Shown here: one piece after another, positions 1 to 8,362 of the stretch
Position numbering within the stretch: position 1 is the first letter of the stretch
Layout of the letters: every line of letters starts with the position of its first letter
Assembly: GCA_946042285.1 (NCBI GenBank)
Contig: CAMGDK010000008.1
Coordinates: 1-24,501 of the forward strand
Direction: 5' to 3'
Source of the DNA: an uncultured Clostridia bacterium
Lineage (GTDB): Bacteria > Bacillota > Clostridia > Oscillospirales > Acutalibacteraceae
Length of the DNA: 24,501 bases
Notes under the pieces: model-generated
Database searches by the model: none
What the model saw: only the letters and a program-made list of their open reading frames with translations
What the model was told of the DNA's origin: nothing
Program-made: the position numbers and the translations under genes

Positions 1-806
1 AATGAGTTTGTGTTAATTTCGTCAACAGTCGTATTGACTGACTTGACGGATGTAACCAAGGTTTCCCTTGCAGAGTCGCTGTAAACATCAATGGTGTATT
101 CGCCGTTAACGGCAACATTATCTGTTATTCCGTTAGCCTTTGTCATTACAACAAGGTTGGCTGATACATTATGACCTACAACAACCGACGGCGTTACATC
201 ACTCGCCATCAAATAGAGTGTTCCGTTGTAGCCGTAAAAGCTATCAACAAGAGCATACTCGTCGTCATACCCGTCTGCATAATCTGCAAGAATGAAGGTA
301 TGATTTGGATTTGTTGAAACGGTAATAGCATTGGCAGCGTCGCATGCTGAAGCAAATGTAACAGAGAAGGTAGCAAGAATTGTACCCTCAGGGTTAACAG
401 CAGATGTATCAGCATTGTTTGACACGAAGCCGAAAACTAAATTGCCGTCGCCAACAACATAGCCCTCTGAGCTGAATGTGGTATCAGTTCCACTGAGAAG
501 CGCAACAGGCTCAGAGGCAAATGTTGCGTTCTCTGTATAAGTAGCTGTTACCTGAGCAACAGAAATGCCGGACATACCCTTTACAACAAAGCTCACATTA
601 TATGTGCCTGCCTCAAGAGCATTACCGTCAACCTCTGTTCCTTCTGAATTTGTATAGGTACAGATAATCTCTGGGCTCTCCGTACCGAGTGTGCCCGCAG
701 CTGCGAGCGCATTATGAGGAAGACAAATGAATAAAACAAGCATAATAAACAATGAAACGATAAATGCGATAGACGCATACCATTTCTTATTTGTTAAACT
801 GTGCAT
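1..806 (-). CDS. Secreted protein with cohesin-like domain, C-terminus cut by window edge
   Basis: The frame is open from the ATG at 804-806 to the left edge (268 codons, no stop), so the gene is partial at its C-terminus. A GGGGG ribosome site lies 8 nt upstream (815-819). Residues 1-35 form a signal peptide: Lys-Lys, a long hydrophobic stretch (about 13-30), then an ALA cleavage motif at 33-35. About residues 50-190 read as a beta-sandwich that resembles cohesins, with a strand of the form GTILATFSVTF following GNLVFGF. From about residue 215 the sequence parallels the module before the dockerin in the gene just upstream (VSANLVV and NVAVNGEYTI here; VSASLVV and NVAVNGDYTI there). By analogy a dockerin may follow beyond the edge. 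It lies downstream of the giant dockerin gene on the same strand, 82 nt away, so co-transcription is plausible. The secretion call is firm; the cohesin call is moderate and could be another Ig-like fold. Confidence 0.8.
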   Translation of the reverse strand, partial: MHSLTNKKWYASIAFIVSLFIMLVLFICLPHNALAAAGTLGTESPEIICTYTNSEGTEVDGNALEAGTYNVSFVVKGMSGISVAQVTATYTENATFASEPVALLSGTDTTFSSEGYVVGDGNLVFGFVSNNADTSAVNPEGTILATFSVTFASACDAANAITVSTNPNHTFILADYADGYDDEYALVDSFYGYNGTLYLMASDVTPSVVVGHNVSANLVVMTKANGITDNVAVNGEYTIDVYSDSARETLVTSVKSVNTTVDEINTNS

Positions 807-834
807 TGGTCTTACCCCCTTTTGGATATTTTCG

Positions 835-858
835 CCTTGGGGGATTGCTCCCCCAAGG
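835..858 (-). terminator. Strong intercistronic stem-loop (10-bp stem, GCAA loop on the minus strand)
   Basis: A perfect 10-bp inverted repeat (835-844 with 849-858) closes a 4-nt loop that reads GCAA, a GNRA tetraloop, in the minus-strand transcript. It lies 30 nt past the stop of the 2248-residue gene and just before the ribosome site of the next gene. No T-run follows it on the minus strand, so it is not a textbook intrinsic terminator. It could be a leaky terminator, or an RNA processing/stability element that sets different expression of the two genes. A second AT-rich hairpin (859-864 with 869-874) adjoins it. Confidence 0.45.
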
Positions 859-888
859 ACTTTTGATTAAAAGTTAACTTATCTTAAA

Positions 889-3800
889 TTACTGAAGAGT
901 AATTGCAGGTAAGTTGTTGCCGCCTGATGAGCAAGAGTTAAGAACGATTGCGTCAGCAGCACCGATTGTCTGGCTACCGTCAAGGTCAAATACAAGATTT
1001 GTGCTACCTGATGATGCAGCCTTGTAAAGTGGAATTACATCGGCAGCACCGATTGTACCACTCTTATCAAAGTCACAAGCAAGTACAGGAATGTTTGTAC
1101 CTGAAATGTCAGCACCGTTAACAATTACGGTTACTGTACGCTCAAGTGAGTAGTCAGATGTGATTGTAGCTGTGTATGTGCCGTTAGGAACATTCGCAAT
1201 TGTGAATGTGTTAGCATCCTTAGCAGATGTGAATGTTGTTGTGGCAACAGTTGTACCGTCTGCGCCCGTAAGAGTGATTGTGTAATCACCGTTAACAGCA
1301 ACATTGTTTGTTGCACCGGTACCCTTTGTAGCAACTACAAGAGAAGCAGAAACGTTGAAGCCGGTTGGAGCAGTAGATACGAATACAGGAGTTACGGTAG
1401 CGTCTGCACCCTTAACCCTCATGCCGTATGCTGTTACTTTTTCGCCTGTTTCTTCGTTAACGACCTTCTCAAATGTCTGAACCTGGCCGTATCCTGTGCC
1501 CATGTTCTCGTATGTGTCAAGAGCATAGCCCTCTGCCGGAGCTGCAGTAATCTCTACCCAAGAATCGTTTGCAACACCGTAAGGCTGTGCAGGTGATACT
1601 GTTGTGCCGTCGATAGCTACTGTACCGCCCTCAACATCAGCAACGTTGATAAGCTTAGCCATTTCAAGAGCTACCTCTGCTGCCTGAAGATCAGTATCAG
1701 CGTTGTAGCAGTCTGTAACCTGGCAAGTGTATGCATCCTTATCAGCCGGAACGAAGTTTGCTGATGAAGCATACTTGTAAGTTGTATGAGCCTCGGTTGC
1801 GATAGATACTGCCTTTGCAAGAGCATCTACGTAATTTGTCCAAAGCTGCGGAGCGAACTTAACAGGACCGTTGTTTACAAGCTTACCGTTTTCAACAGCA
1901 CCGAATGGAACTGATGTACCGTCTGCTACATTAACAACACCGTCTGTAAGCTTAGCCCCACCGTTATTCTCATCGTATGTTGCAGGTGTTGCAGTGAATA
2001 CATTGTAGCTGTTGCCTGCTGCACAAAGGATTTCAGCCTCAAGCTGATTGCCGTTGTAGCCACGCTCAACTACTGCTGCCTTATAAATGTCATAAAGTCT
2101 GATGTACTCTCTAACCTGAACAGATGAAAGAGTTGTGCTTGTTGTGACTGCAGCTTCGTCAACAACAATGTTTGGATTTGAAAGGTATTTCTTGTAATCT
2201 GCGAACTTAACACCTTTGTCAACCTTTGACTTAGTCTCTGTAACAACATCGCCAACCTTGTGAATCATGTTACCCTTTTCATCAAATACAGGCTCTGTAT
2301 ATGTTACAGTGTTACCTGCTTCGTCAACAACAGGAACTTCCGTTGTGTATGGGATATTAAGTGTATATCCTTTTTCAGCAGTTCTTGCAAGACCTGTCAT
2401 TCTGTTGTATGTAACAACCTCGAAGTTGTTGTTGTTAAGATCCTCTCTCTCCTGAGAAACTTTAGTGAAGAGGTTTTGAGCAAGGTTAGTGTTGATAGCT
2501 GAATATACCTGCTCCTTTGTGTACTCAAGCAAGTCAGCCATCTGTGTATAAGTACCACGGTTATCAGCTTCGCCGACTACGCCTGAGTTCTCAATACAAG
2601 CATACTGTGTTGATGGGAACTTACAAGCCCAAACGAAGTCTGAGTTAACCTTAAGTGCATCAGCATCACGATATACATACTCAACCTTCTCATAGAGGAG
2701 ATCGCCGTTACCGTTTGTTGCCTGAACGTTTGTAGGACGCTTCCATGGGTTTGCATAAGTAGTAAGATCCCATTCAGTCTCGTAGTAAGGTGTATTTCTG
2801 AGCCAGTACTTGCCGGCATCTTGACCTGTACCCTCGATAACTTCCTTACCTGCCTTATCCTTACCGTTAACTACATCAGCAGCTGTAAGTGGCTTTGGTG
2901 AGTAGATAGGCATTGTGCATGCCTCGTCATAGTACCAATATCCATCCTTGAAGAATGCGTCTGCCATTACCTTTGCAGGCATCTTGAATACTTTGCCGTC
3001 AACTGTAACCTGAGGCACTGTCTGGTCATTTGCTGATGAATACGGAACATAAGCACTGTCACCGTACTCTGTTGCAACAACGAGCTTATTCTCTGTGTAG
3101 TATGTCTTGTCAGACATGCTAAGAGCAGTTGTAGGTGTGATAGCAGCAGCCTGAGCCTCAAGTGACTTAAGAAGTGCATTGTTAGCCTCAGTCTTCTTTG
3201 AGAGGTCAGTATAGTCGCTGTCTGAATAGCTGTTAACAATATGGTTAAGGTCGTTGAACAAGCCGTTCAATGATTCTGCAGAAGCGTTATCACCAACAAC
3301 GAGTGTACAACCGTTACCTGTGTTAAGGCTACCTGAACCACCTGATGAGTAGCAGCAAAGATTTACCTTGTATGAGCCTGCCTGGATAGGTGTTGAACCA
3401 TCATATACGAAAAGATTTGATGTGTAAACTGACTTACCCTTAGGTACTGTAATCTTACCCTGGTTGATGTAAATACCGTCAACCGGACCGCGAAGAGATA
3501 CCTGACCAAGAGTTGTATCGTAGTTTGTACCGCTACCTGTTGCCATGTAAACATATTCACAAATACCGGCATTGTTGAAGTGGTAAGCACCGATGATACC
3601 GGCTTTCTTAGCTTCATCAAGAGTATATGCATGGTGGTCTCTGTAAACTACTGTGTAGCCGTCATCAGCAGAGAACTTAGCCATGATGTTGTTTACAGAC
3701 AATGCGCCTGTACCTGCATCGTCCTCGCTCTCCATGTGGCCCCAAACAGTACCGCGATCCCAAGCAGCAGCCTTTACAGCCTTCTTCTGCTCGTCAGTCA

Positions 3801-6800
3801 TTGTTGAGGTTACTGTGCCGACAACTTTACCGTCCTGATCATAGTATGTTGTTGTGCCTGCAGCCTTGTCTTCCTTAGAAATAAGAACGTCAAATCTGCC
3901 ATACTTGATAAGGTCACCGGTCTCCGGATCGAAGATCGGAATTGCGTTTGTGTTGTTAACTGTTACATTGCCGTTTGAACCGTCGTTGTAAACAGTTGTC
4001 TCATCGTAGCAGAACACACCGTCCATACCGTAGTCTGAACCGAATGTTCCGTTTGTAGTATTTCTGAATCTGAACTGATATCTGTTGATTGCAGCGAGGT
4101 TATCACTCATGATAACGAGATACTCAGGGTAACCTACATGGAGCTTACCGTCACGGAATTTAGATGAAGTATAGGCTGTGTAGCCGTTTGATGTCTTTGT
4201 CTTTCCGGCTGTGTTGTCCTCAAGAGCTTGAGCAAGCTGGCCGCCTCTGTCTGTCGGGTAAACAATATCAGCCCAGCCCTTAGCACCTGTAAGGTACTGA
4301 TAAGCATAGGTCTCAAGGTTTGGATAAAGAACATTACCGTTCTTATCGCAGATTGAGTACTTAACAACAGCTGTAAGCTTTGTACCGTTTGATGTATCAG
4401 GAACGTAGTTAGATGTAGCAGTAAGAGTTACAGTCTCATTCGGACCAATAAGAGTATTTGCGTTCCAGCCTGTTACTGAACCTGAACCTGTTTCACTGTT
4501 AACTACAATGTTCTGAATCTTAACATAGTAACGGTCAAGCTGAGCGATTTGATCGTTGTTAACATAAGCGTTGTTGATACCGATTGAGTTGTTAGTAAAT
4601 GTAAACTCTGATGTTACAGCGTTACCACTTGTACAACCACCAACTGTCATTTCCTTATACTTAGCAGTTGCCATGTTCATTGTGTGATCGCCGATTGAAC
4701 CGAGGATACCAGGAATGAAGCTCTGAACTGCTGAAAGTGCAAACATTGCACCTCTAAGGATAGAGTCCGGATATGTCTTAGCGCCTTTTGTGCCGTAGCC
4801 TGAGAACTCTACAAGGTTACAAATAGCCTTCTGGAGATAGCCAAGATTTGCAGAAGCACCGTCTGTACCAACGATAACATCTCTCTGAATAACGTTATCC
4901 CAAGGATTTGCAAGTAATACTTTGCCGTCTTTATCAACACGAGCAGGGATGAAGTCCTTAAATGTCTGTCCCTTTGACGTATAACGAGCATTGAACATGC
5001 CGTGAAGAAGGTCTCTAACTACATCATATACAGTACCAACGATAGGAGTTGTCTGGATTGGTGTTGCAGATATGATTGTAAGGAATCTGTAACAGAAATT
5101 AGATACACCGCCCATGTTTGTAGCTGTATGAATTGATGTGTCAGCAATATCAAGAATACCAAGAACGATGTCGTTCCAGATGAGGTCTTCAGAGTTGAAG
5201 TGACCGTACTGTTTCTTGTCGCCGTACTGAAGCTCGCCAAGTACAGGGAAGAACTTGTTAGCAACAAGGTCAATATTCTGCCAAAGTGTGTTAGTTGTGA
5301 CAATTTGTGACTTACCATTTTCATCACAAACACCGAGAAGAGCACCGACTGCCATAGCACCGGTATCCTTAACTACGTTGCTGTTCTTAAATGTGTATTC
5401 ACCACCATAGTAGCAAACAACTGAATTAAGAAGATCAAAGATTGTTGTTGAGTCGTTTACAGAAGCTGTGTAAACATCCCAAGCGTTACCATTCTTATCT
5501 GTATAAGGAACATAGCCCTGCATTACATAAGCAACAGCATCACGAGCCATTGGAAGAATAGTACCGTTTAATGTAGCAACGATCTTGCCGTTGCTGTCCT
5601 TAGTAATAAGAGGATTATAATTCTTATTAGGAAGGATATATGAGAGATACTCTCTGAGTGCAAGGAAAATTACGCCTTCAGCGTCCTTACATGCATCCCA
5701 ATCCTCCGGATGAATGTACTCTCTCATGTCGTAGTTATTGAGATGAATCTGACCGATGCATGCAATAAGCATTGGGAGCATAGCTTCCTCAAGGTTTGAC
5801 TCTGAAAGAGCAACGCCCGGATGAGCTGTGTGGAATGCCTTAAGAATGTTAGCATCTGTTGCGTCAGCTGTATATTCAATAACTGCAGCAGCGTTACCAA
5901 CTAATGTATTAACAATCTGAGTAATAGAAGCACTGTTAATTTCTGCAGGATTAACAGTATTTAAAGTAGGACGATTGTTGTCACCATATACATTTGGTCT
6001 TACAGCGTTATCTACGAAGAGATCCTTAACTGCTGCAACGAGTGCATCGTTAAGACCGCCAACCAATGAAGTGTATTTATTATAGTTGGCATCTGCAAAG
6101 AATGCATCAAGGTTCTTTGAACCTGTCTGCATGAAGTAAAGGTTGATAGGACCTGTTTCCATGTTGAAATAGTAGTCAGCAAGAGGGCTGTATCTCAACT
6201 TATTGAAAAGTGTAGTCGCATCAATATCTCTCCATGAGCCTGTTGTGTCGATACCTTCACGGTCGAACTCATAGTTGTTACGTACCCAACCGAGGAACTC
6301 GTCTGCATCTGCTGCGCCGTAGTCAGCATAAACTGCATTTGCCCAAGCGCGAACATTTGTCTCTGAGTACATAGATGCAAGATCATTTGTGTCCCAAGCG
6401 ATAGGATTTGCATTGCCTATTGCCCAATAGTAATAAGCATTATCAAAGTTTGAACCATGACCGCGTTCAGCATTGTAGTTAACACGGATGGTAGCAACTG
6501 TGTCCTTAAGTGCTGTCTTCCAAGCAAGGTTAAGAGCCTGGAATCCAAACTTAAATAATGAATCAGTCTTTACAAGAGAAATTTTAGCTGCATCATCGGC
6601 AACGGTACCGTTAGCCTTAGTACCATATACGAATAACTTAACGTTACCGTCTGAGGTGTAGTTAAGCTCCGGATCGTAACCAAGAGATTCAGCTGCTTGC
6701 TTGAATGTTACGCCATCTTTTTCTACCTTTGCAAGAATGTTTGCATAACGCGTCTTTGATGATTCTGTTGCCTCACCAACACCCTTGTAGGTGATTTCAG

Positions 6801-7635
6801 CGTTGATTTCGGTGAGAAGCTTTGTTGTCATCTTGTCAAGGAGAACCTCGTCGTAAACGAATGTTGACGGATCAGCCTTGTAAGCTGCCTTCTCCTCATC
6901 TGTAAACCAGTTAGTATTATTGAAAAGGAGACCCTGAACAAGATTGTAAATAAAGTTTGACTGATAGCCCGGATCAAGGCCAAGTGCACCTCTTAGCATC
7001 TCATAAATATCGAGATTTGCAAGATTACCGACTGTACCAAGGCCGAAGCCACCGCGAAGGAACTGACCGATTACGTCTTTACCGTTGTAGTCTGCACAGT
7101 TCTTCTGAAGAATACCAAGAACACCTCTAAGAATATCGCAAGAAGATGTGTTCTGTCTTGTCATACCCTTAGTAGATGAAAGCTGGATGTTACCGGCATC
7201 ACCAATGTAGGTACCAAGCTTACCGATAGCTTTGTCAACACTCTCAAGAGTGTGAAGAAGCTCGTTAACGCTGTAAAGATGAAAATCAATTGTAGCATTA
7301 ACGACTACGGCGTTAAGCTTGATCTGCCTGTTTGCTTCGTCCCACTTAAGTACGCTTACACCTAAACCGGAAATTACTTTACCGATTGACTTTGTAAGAC
7401 CGGGACCTACATCTGCAAGTACGATATCGAGATAGTCGAGAAGAGCGGTAGCAGCCTGCTCGTCGGAGAGAATTCTCCAAGCAAGGTCGTTATACTCTAC
7501 ATACTCGTCATTATACTTAACATCTGCAGAGGCAGCCTGAGCCGAGAAAACACCACTAAAGCATGTCATACCCATCACTACTGCCATAACTAAAGCGAGC
7601 AGCTTATGGGAAAACTTCTTTGTCTTTGTTTTCAT
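889..7635 (-). CDS. Giant secreted dockerin-bearing protein (2248 residues)
   Basis: ATG at 7633-7635, GGAGG ribosome site 12 nt upstream, TAA at 889-891. Residues 1-34 are a signal peptide (several Lys, hydrophobic core about 12-30, AQA cleavage motif at 32-34). Residues of about 40-1000 are leucine-rich and look mostly helical, without a recognisable catalytic motif. About 1000-1400 is richer in beta strands, with Asn/Thr/Gly-rich Ig-like stretches. Around 1932-2010 there is a FIVAR-like helical segment starting at Trp1932. About 2090-2184 is a small beta module shared with the next gene, and 2185-2240 is a type I dockerin. In cellulosome-type systems a dockerin docks its owner onto a cohesin, so I infer attachment to a cell-surface or scaffold complex. 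No glycoside hydrolase signature was seen, so a structural or adhesive role is more likely than an enzymatic one, though divergent catalytic domains cannot be excluded. It is divergent from the second giant gene, and each has a promoter in the shared region. Confidence 0.9.
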   Translation of the reverse strand: MKTKTKKFSHKLLALVMAVVMGMTCFSGVFSAQAASADVKYNDEYVEYNDLAWRILSDEQAATALLDYLDIVLADVGPGLTKSIGKVISGLGVSVLKWDEANRQIKLNAVVVNATIDFHLYSVNELLHTLESVDKAIGKLGTYIGDAGNIQLSSTKGMTRQNTSSCDILRGVLGILQKNCADYNGKDVIGQFLRGGFGLGTVGNLANLDIYEMLRGALGLDPGYQSNFIYNLVQGLLFNNTNWFTDEEKAAYKADPSTFVYDEVLLDKMTTKLLTEINAEITYKGVGEATESSKTRYANILAKVEKDGVTFKQAAESLGYDPELNYTSDGNVKLFVYGTKANGTVADDAAKISLVKTDSLFKFGFQALNLAWKTALKDTVATIRVNYNAERGHGSNFDNAYYYWAIGNANPIAWDTNDLASMYSETNVRAWANAVYADYGAADADEFLGWVRNNYEFDREGIDTTGSWRDIDATTLFNKLRYSPLADYYFNMETGPINLYFMQTGSKNLDAFFADANYNKYTSLVGGLNDALVAAVKDLFVDNAVRPNVYGDNNRPTLNTVNPAEINSASITQIVNTLVGNAAAVIEYTADATDANILKAFHTAHPGVALSESNLEEAMLPMLIACIGQIHLNNYDMREYIHPEDWDACKDAEGVIFLALREYLSYILPNKNYNPLITKDSNGKIVATLNGTILPMARDAVAYVMQGYVPYTDKNGNAWDVYTASVNDSTTIFDLLNSVVCYYGGEYTFKNSNVVKDTGAMAVGALLGVCDENGKSQIVTTNTLWQNIDLVANKFFPVLGELQYGDKKQYGHFNSEDLIWNDIVLGILDIADTSIHTATNMGGVSNFCYRFLTIISATPIQTTPIVGTVYDVVRDLLHGMFNARYTSKGQTFKDFIPARVDKDGKVLLANPWDNVIQRDVIVGTDGASANLGYLQKAICNLVEFSGYGTKGAKTYPDSILRGAMFALSAVQSFIPGILGSIGDHTMNMATAKYKEMTVGGCTSGNAVTSEFTFTNNSIGINNAYVNNDQIAQLDRYYVKIQNIVVNSETGSGSVTGWNANTLIGPNETVTLTATSNYVPDTSNGTKLTAVVKYSICDKNGNVLYPNLETYAYQYLTGAKGWADIVYPTDRGGQLAQALEDNTAGKTKTSNGYTAYTSSKFRDGKLHVGYPEYLVIMSDNLAAINRYQFRFRNTTNGTFGSDYGMDGVFCYDETTVYNDGSNGNVTVNNTNAIPIFDPETGDLIKYGRFDVLISKEDKAAGTTTYYDQDGKVVGTVTSTMTDEQKKAVKAAAWDRGTVWGHMESEDDAGTGALSVNNIMAKFSADDGYTVVYRDHHAYTLDEAKKAGIIGAYHFNNAGICEYVYMATGSGTNYDTTLGQVSLRGPVDGIYINQGKITVPKGKSVYTSNLFVYDGSTPIQAGSYKVNLCCYSSGGSGSLNTGNGCTLVVGDNASAESLNGLFNDLNHIVNSYSDSDYTDLSKKTEANNALLKSLEAQAAAITPTTALSMSDKTYYTENKLVVATEYGDSAYVPYSSANDQTVPQVTVDGKVFKMPAKVMADAFFKDGYWYYDEACTMPIYSPKPLTAADVVNGKDKAGKEVIEGTGQDAGKYWLRNTPYYETEWDLTTYANPWKRPTNVQATNGNGDLLYEKVEYVYRDADALKVNSDFVWACKFPSTQYACIENSGVVGEADNRGTYTQMADLLEYTKEQVYSAINTNLAQNLFTKVSQEREDLNNNNFEVVTYNRMTGLARTAEKGYTLNIPYTTEVPVVDEAGNTVTYTEPVFDEKGNMIHKVGDVVTETKSKVDKGVKFADYKKYLSNPNIVVDEAAVTTSTTLSSVQVREYIRLYDIYKAAVVERGYNGNQLEAEILCAAGNSYNVFTATPATYDENNGGAKLTDGVVNVADGTSVPFGAVENGKLVNNGPVKFAPQLWTNYVDALAKAVSIATEAHTTYKYASSANFVPADKDAYTCQVTDCYNADTDLQAAEVALEMAKLINVADVEGGTVAIDGTTVSPAQPYGVANDSWVEITAAPAEGYALDTYENMGTGYGQVQTFEKVVNEETGEKVTAYGMRVKGADATVTPVFVSTAPTGFNVSASLVVATKGTGATNNVAVNGDYTITLTGADGTTVATTTFTSAKDANTFTIANVPNGTYTATITSDYSLERTVTVIVNGADISGTNIPVLACDFDKSGTIGAADVIPLYKAASSGSTNLVFDLDGSQTIGAADAIVLNSCSSGGNNLPAITLQ
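912..1083 (-). other. Dockerin type I domain (two calcium-loop repeats)
   Basis: Residues 2185-2240 of the 2248-residue protein. Two F-hand-like loops start at Asp2188 (DFDKSGTIGAAD) and Asp2217 (DLDGSQTIGAAD). Positions 1, 3 and 12 of each loop are Asp, as expected for calcium ligands, and position 5 is Ser instead of the usual Asp/Asn. The second loop has Gln where Gly normally sits at position 6. Both loops share the block TIGAAD, showing the internal duplication typical of dockerins. The partner cohesin is not identified in this window, except possibly the cohesin-like domain of the next gene. Confidence 0.85.
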
Positions 7636-7725
7636 TATAAATTTTTACCTCCGAATTTTTGAACGGCATCGCATGAGCGAACCGAAAATGAAGTGTACAA
7701 GCACCATGCGCCGAATGTGAACTCG

Positions 7726-7759
7726 TATCCTCTGACCAACGGGCAATCCGTTCAGGATA
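7726..7759 (-). promoter_or_regulatory. Hairpin in the leader of the dockerin gene
   Basis: An outer stem TATCCT/AGGATA (7726-7731 with 7754-7759) and an inner stem AACGG/CCGTT (7738-7742 with 7748-7752) around a 5-nt loop, with an asymmetric bulge. It lies inside the predicted 5' leader, about 90 nt before the start codon. It matches no riboswitch class I can name and has no following T-run on the minus strand. It is a candidate structured leader only. Confidence 0.3.
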
Positions 7760-7820
7760 AGGGCGTTTTTTACACCTCACATTGTGAAAAGGGCGCAAAA
7801 TGCTCCATAAACACACCATG

Positions 7821-7849
7821 ATTATTGCACAACCGCTTACAAAAGTCAA
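7821..7849 (-). promoter_or_regulatory. Sigma-A-type promoter for the 2248-residue dockerin gene
   Basis: Read on the minus strand, a TTGACT -35 box (7844-7849) is followed by a 17-bp spacer and an AATAAT -10 box (7821-7826). Each box matches the consensus at five of six positions and the spacing is ideal. Transcription would begin near 7814, giving a leader of roughly 180 nt. Confidence 0.65.
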
Positions 7850-7986
7850 TAACTATTTAAGATAAAAGACAAAATTGGGAAAATGACCAAAAAGCGACAT
7901 CAGTCTTTATACAAACGAGATAAATTTTTACACAATATTTACAAATTGTTCACATATTTTGCCTCTTTTTCAACCTTGTAAAGCAG

Positions 7987-8016
7987 TTACACTTGTCAGC
8001 TGTTTTACGAGTGTAA
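7987..8016. repeat. Inverted repeat TTACACT/AGTGTAA
   Basis: Seven-base arms at 7987-7993 and 8010-8016 are separated by 16 nt. The element sits between the two divergent promoters, where a regulator could reach both. It may be an operator, or chance in AT-rich DNA. Confidence 0.3.
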
Positions 8017-8050
8017 AGGATTTTTGCTTGTCATTCTTACGGAAATCAAT

Positions 8051-8076
8051 TAGACAATATTTACACCTATTGTCTA
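8051..8076. repeat. Inverted repeat TAGACAAT/ATTGTCTA, candidate operator
   Basis: Perfect 8-base arms at 8051-8058 and 8069-8076 are separated by 10 nt. The element lies about 110 bp upstream of the plus-strand -35 box and 200 bp upstream of the minus-strand -35 box. No T-run follows, so it is more likely a protein-binding dyad than a terminator. No regulator gene is present in the window. Confidence 0.4.
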
Positions 8077-8183
8077 TTTATCGAACAGTCGCCATTTTAA
8101 GACACTCGTCTATTATTTTATATCAATGTTAACATGCAGGAGTGGAAAAATTTACAATTTGTTCAAAATTTCAAAAAAACCTA

Positions 8184-8212
8184 TTGACAGACGCACTATT
8201 ATTTGGTATAAA
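8184..8212 (+). promoter_or_regulatory. Strong sigma-A-type promoter for the 3634-residue gene
   Basis: A consensus TTGACA -35 box (8184-8189), a 17-bp spacer and a TATAAA -10 box (8207-8212). Transcription would start near 8219, giving a leader of about 140 nt. A weaker pair (TTGTAT at 8217-8222 and TATAAC at 8240-8245, also 17 bp apart) lies just downstream and could be a second start. The near-perfect boxes predict strong basal transcription. Confidence 0.8.
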
Positions 8213-8317
8213 TATATTGTATTTGTTCGTACATGCGTGTATAACTGCGCCCAAAAATCAAGATTTTGTGTACAAATTGTTAACAAATCCGTTTTAGGCA
8301 CAAGATATGCGCATCAC

Positions 8318-8334
8318 TAACGACAAGTTCGTTA
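8318..8334 (+). promoter_or_regulatory. Small hairpin just upstream of the ribosome site of the 3634-residue gene
   Basis: TAACGA (8318-8323) pairs with TCGTTA (8329-8334) around a 5-nt loop. It ends 11 nt before the AAAGGAG ribosome site at 8346-8352, which itself sits 10 nt before the ATG. An 8-base palindrome ATGCGCAT (8307-8314) precedes it. It could stabilise the 5' end of the mRNA; there is no sign that it masks the ribosome site. Confidence 0.3.
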
Positions 8335-8362
8335 AATCATATCGTAAAGGAGAGAGAAAAGT

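Larger units (their letters stand above)
7636..8362. promoter_or_regulatory. Divergent intergenic region between the two giant genes
   Basis: A 727-bp AT-rich region with no convincing gene. It carries one promoter per direction (listed separately), leaves about 180 nt of leader for the minus gene and about 140 nt for the plus gene, and has several dyads. A motif close to TACAAATTGTT recurs at 7940-7950 and 8271-8281, and reads ACAATTTGTTC at 8155-8164. Short open frames across it have no ribosome site or family resemblance and overlap the promoters, so they are not called. The size and dyad content suggest regulated, possibly co-regulated, expression of both surface proteins. Confidence 0.6.

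Noticed and set aside
7738..7772. Plus-strand intrinsic terminator (small hairpin followed by TTTTTT)
   Set aside because: The 5-bp stem is separated from the T-run by more than 10 nt and no plus-strand gene ends here.
7604..7849. 81-codon minus-strand open frame over the leader of the dockerin gene
   Set aside because: It starts inside the predicted -35 box, runs out of frame into the giant gene, and has no ribosome site.
8126..8320. 64-codon plus-strand open frame upstream of the 3634-residue gene
   Set aside because: It spans the strong promoter, has no ribosome site and shows no recognisable sequence.
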